DNA from: Pseudomonas ovata
Lineage (GTDB): Bacteria > Pseudomonadota > Gammaproteobacteria > Pseudomonadales > Pseudomonadaceae
Reading direction: 5' to 3'
NCBI RefSeq assembly: GCF_003131185.1
Contig: NZ_QFFU01000022.1
Coordinates: 46,024 to 110,023 of the forward strand
DNA: 64,000 nucleotides
In this document: one piece after another, positions 62,426 through 64,000 of the stretch
How the letters are laid out: every line of letters begins with the position of its first letter
Numbering within the stretch: position 1 is the first letter of the stretch
Made by a program: the position numbers and the translations under genes
The notes under the pieces: generated by a model
Seen by the model: the letters and a program-made list of their open reading frames with translations, nothing else
The model's database searches: none
Told to the model about the DNA's origin: nothing

Positions 62426-62739
62426 GAAAAACATCCTGCCGGCAAGCCACTGAACAATCGAACCCGCAACTTTTACACCTCATAAAAACAGGCACTCTCA
62501 AAACCCCTTCAAACCCAAGCGACCAATATACAGACAGCCACATATCTTCCTATCGGATAGCCACAGCAGAGTCCGTAGGAAATTTCAGCAAATCATGTCC
62601 TCCGAAAAAATTGAAAACCCTTACCCGCCCCTTAAAACATCAAAAAAGCCGATTGATCAGATAAAAATTTCAACCTCATCTATCGACTCAATACATTTAT
62701 CCTTGCAGGCATCGTCACAAGATCAAGGAGCACCGCCCC
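62426..62739. other. AT-rich intergenic region before pirin
   Basis: About 310 nt, richer in A/T than its surroundings, holding the divergent promoters of the DUF805 pair and pirin. A 65-codon frame (62595-62792) has no ribosome site and runs into pirin, so I do not call it. AAGGAG nine nt before 62740 is the pirin ribosome site. No other structure seen. Confidence 0.5.
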
Positions 62740-63594
62740 ATGAATCAATTTCGCAAGGTCCTGTCGATTCACAACGGCCAGCCCACCTCTGATGGCGCAG
62801 GTGTACGCCTGACCCGCGTGTTCGGCGGCGCAGGCGTCGAGCAGTTCGATCCATTCCTGATGCTCGACGAGTTTGGCTCGGACCAGCCCGATGACTACAT
62901 TGCCGGCTTCCCGCCGCACCCGCATCGTGGCTTCGAGACCGTGACCTACATGCTTGAAGGCCGCATGCGTCATGAAGACCATATGGGCAATATCGGCCTG
63001 CTGCAGGGCGGTGGCGTACAGTGGATGACCGCAGCACGCGGCATCATCCACAGCGAAATGCCTGAACAGGAAGAAGGCGTGATGCGTGGTTTTCAGCTCT
63101 GGCTGAACCTGCCGGGCAAGCACAAGCTGATGGATGCCAGCTATCGGGACATTCAGCCGCAGGACATTCCACGCCTGACCACGGCCGCCGGCATCGATGT
63201 GGTGGTGATTGCCGGCCGCTTCGACGATGGCCAGGTGCAGCAGGACGGCGCCGTGCAACGTCCGGACACCGAGCCGCAGTACTTTGATCTGCACTTGCCC
63301 GCTGGCAGTCAGATCAGCCCGCAGATTGCCCAGGGCCACCGGGTGTTGCTCTACGTGTATGAAGGTCAGGTCGAGGTGGCCGGCTGCCCGCAGCCGGTGG
63401 CAGCCAGTCGCCTGGTGCGACTGGGTGACACCGGTGAGCTGCGCATCGACAGCGCCGCAGGTGCACGGGTACTGCTCATTGCCGGCAAGCCGCTGGGCGA
63501 ACCGATCGTGCAATACGGGCCGTTCGTGATGAACACCCGTGAAGAGATCGAGCAGGCGCTGCGCGATTTCCGTGATGATCGATTGACGGCGTGA
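62740..63594 (+). CDS. Pirin family protein
   Basis: 284 residues, bicupin. The metal-binding N-terminal cupin carries PPHPHRGFETVTYMLEGRMRH (two His) and QWMTAARGIIHSEMPE (His and Glu), the standard pirin ligand set. Bacterial pirins may act as quercetin dioxygenases or metabolic regulators; this cannot be told from the sequence. Cytoplasmic, single gene. No obvious terminator; REP elements follow. Confidence 0.93.
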   Translation: MNQFRKVLSIHNGQPTSDGAGVRLTRVFGGAGVEQFDPFLMLDEFGSDQPDDYIAGFPPHPHRGFETVTYMLEGRMRHEDHMGNIGLLQGGGVQWMTAARGIIHSEMPEQEEGVMRGFQLWLNLPGKHKLMDASYRDIQPQDIPRLTTAAGIDVVVIAGRFDDGQVQQDGAVQRPDTEPQYFDLHLPAGSQISPQIAQGHRVLLYVYEGQVEVAGCPQPVAASRLVRLGDTGELRIDSAAGARVLLIAGKPLGEPIVQYGPFVMNTREEIEQALRDFRDDRLTA

Positions 63595-63674
63595 AACGTG
63601 GTTTTTGCCGCTCTGTCCGCGCCTACGGGGTAATGCCGATCAGTTCAGCCAAATTTCGTTGAACGCTGAACGTA

Positions 63675-63768
63675 TGGGAGGGCGCTCTGCTCGCGACAGG
63701 GCCATTGAGGCCGCTGCACCTGCTGCGTCTGTCACCTGGCCATCGCCAGCAGAGCTTGCCTGCCACAG
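63675..63768. repeat. Degenerate REPIN
   Basis: GGGAGGGCGCTCTGCTCGC and GCCAGCAGAGCTTGCCTGCCACAG are imperfect inverted copies. The interior (GAGGCCGCTGCACCTGCTGCGTCTG...CATCGCC) aligns with the next element, so this is an older copy of the same unit. Confidence 0.65.
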
Positions 63769-63805
63769 TCAGGTGCCAGGCACGAGACCTTGGGCGACAT
63801 CAATC

Positions 63806-63913
63806 CTGTGGGAGGCGGCTTGCTGCGGGCGGCGATCCGACGATGAGGCCAGCAAGGCCCCTACACCTGCTGCGCCTGACACATAGCCATCGCCGGCAAG
63901 CCGCCTCCCACAG
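63806..63913. repeat. REPIN with perfect 18-bp arms
   Basis: CTGTGGGAGGCGGCTTGC (63806-63823) and its exact complement (63896-63913) enclose a 72-nt spacer with the same interior words as the neighbouring element. GTGGGAGGCGGCTTGC is a typical Pseudomonas REP core. The left end of an IS begins 2 nt after the second arm. Confidence 0.85.
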
Positions 63914-63915
63914 TC

Positions 63916-64000
63916 TGATCTGCACCCCAAAAGTTGGACACCAATCTGACTTCCTGGGGGTTTTTTCATGGGCAAGTACTCTACGCAGTTCAAAATCACA
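63916..64000 (+). mobile_element. Left end of an IS3-family insertion sequence (cut by window)
   Basis: TGATCTGCACCCCAAAAGTT begins a sequence of the form seen at IS3-family (IS150 group) left ends, TG...CTGCACCC. It is followed within 52 nt by the orfA start. Only 85 bp are visible; the other end, target duplication and orfB are outside the window. Confidence 0.7.
63968..64000 (+). CDS. IS3-family transposase OrfA, first 11 codons
   Basis: MGKYSTQFKIT, the start typical of IS150-group OrfA proteins (helix-turn-helix subunit), beginning 52 nt inside the putative IS end after CTGGGGGTTTTTTC. Truncated by the window edge; assignment rests on this short N-terminus and the IS end together. Confidence 0.65.
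   Translation, partial: MGKYSTQFKIT

Noticed and set aside
62595..62792. 65-codon frame overlapping the start of pirin
   Set aside because: No ribosome site and 53 nt overlap with a certain gene.

Overview
The window is chromosomal DNA of a fluorescent Pseudomonas, most likely of the P. putida group or a close relative. The evidence is gene content and order, high GC with C/G-ending codons, Pseudomonas-type REP palindromes, and a sigma-54 plus A-rich sRNA locus of the CrcZ/CrcY type. Names come from motif reading of translated sequence. Nothing was searched against a database, and comparisons with P. aeruginosa gene order are from memory.

Layout. 1-12.5 kb is a conserved housekeeping block: a Maf nucleotide pyrophosphatase (partial), sppA, a HAD phosphatase and rluC; then divergently rne behind a leader of about 0.65 kb; a short-chain dehydrogenase; and a minus-strand series murB-kdsB-Trm112-like-lpxK-exbD-exbB for peptidoglycan precursors, KDO/lipid A and energy transduction to TonB systems. 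comEC follows (12.5-14.75 kb).

14.96-23.87 kb is a type VI secretion cargo cassette joined by 4-nt ATGA overlaps: vgrG, a DUF4123 adaptor, a 1102-residue VasX-like membrane effector, and three tandem paralogous membrane immunity genes whose DNA is a mosaic of near-identical blocks. It lies exactly where one conserved block ends (comEC) and another begins (ABC exporter, GST, fadE).

23.9-48.3 kb: a YadGH-type ABC exporter, GST, fadE, a REPIN, a FimV-like protein, a MarR regulator, recQ, a YecA-like protein, a DUF454 protein, a long hairpin, a DUF3077 protein, polyphosphate:AMP phosphotransferase, mnmC, a persulfide dioxygenase-like enzyme, an AttEFGH-like ABC/lipoprotein operon, and a family-8 polysaccharide lyase without a visible signal peptide.

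48.6-53.4 kb is the operon for the osmoprotectant N-acetylglutaminylglutamine amide (amidotransferase, GNAT/ATP-grasp synthetase, M42-like peptidase). Then come a UPF0270 protein, a divergent CsrA paralog, DUF2784, a small DUF3309 membrane protein with an ECF-like promoter, actP with its DUF485 partner, and a glycine-betaine/choline binding protein.

58.1-59.27 kb has no protein gene but holds what I consider the best find: an sRNA of about 385 nt with repeated A-rich CA motifs, a perfect-spacing sigma-54 promoter, an upstream inverted repeat resembling an enhancer, and an intrinsic terminator. This is a CrcZ/CrcX/CrcY-family decoy for Hfq/Crc away from cbrB.

The right end carries a lipase-like hydrolase overlapping mlaA, a MITE-like element placed at the stop codon of a DUF805 gene, a second DUF805 gene, pirin, two REPINs and the left end of an IS3-family element cut by the window edge.
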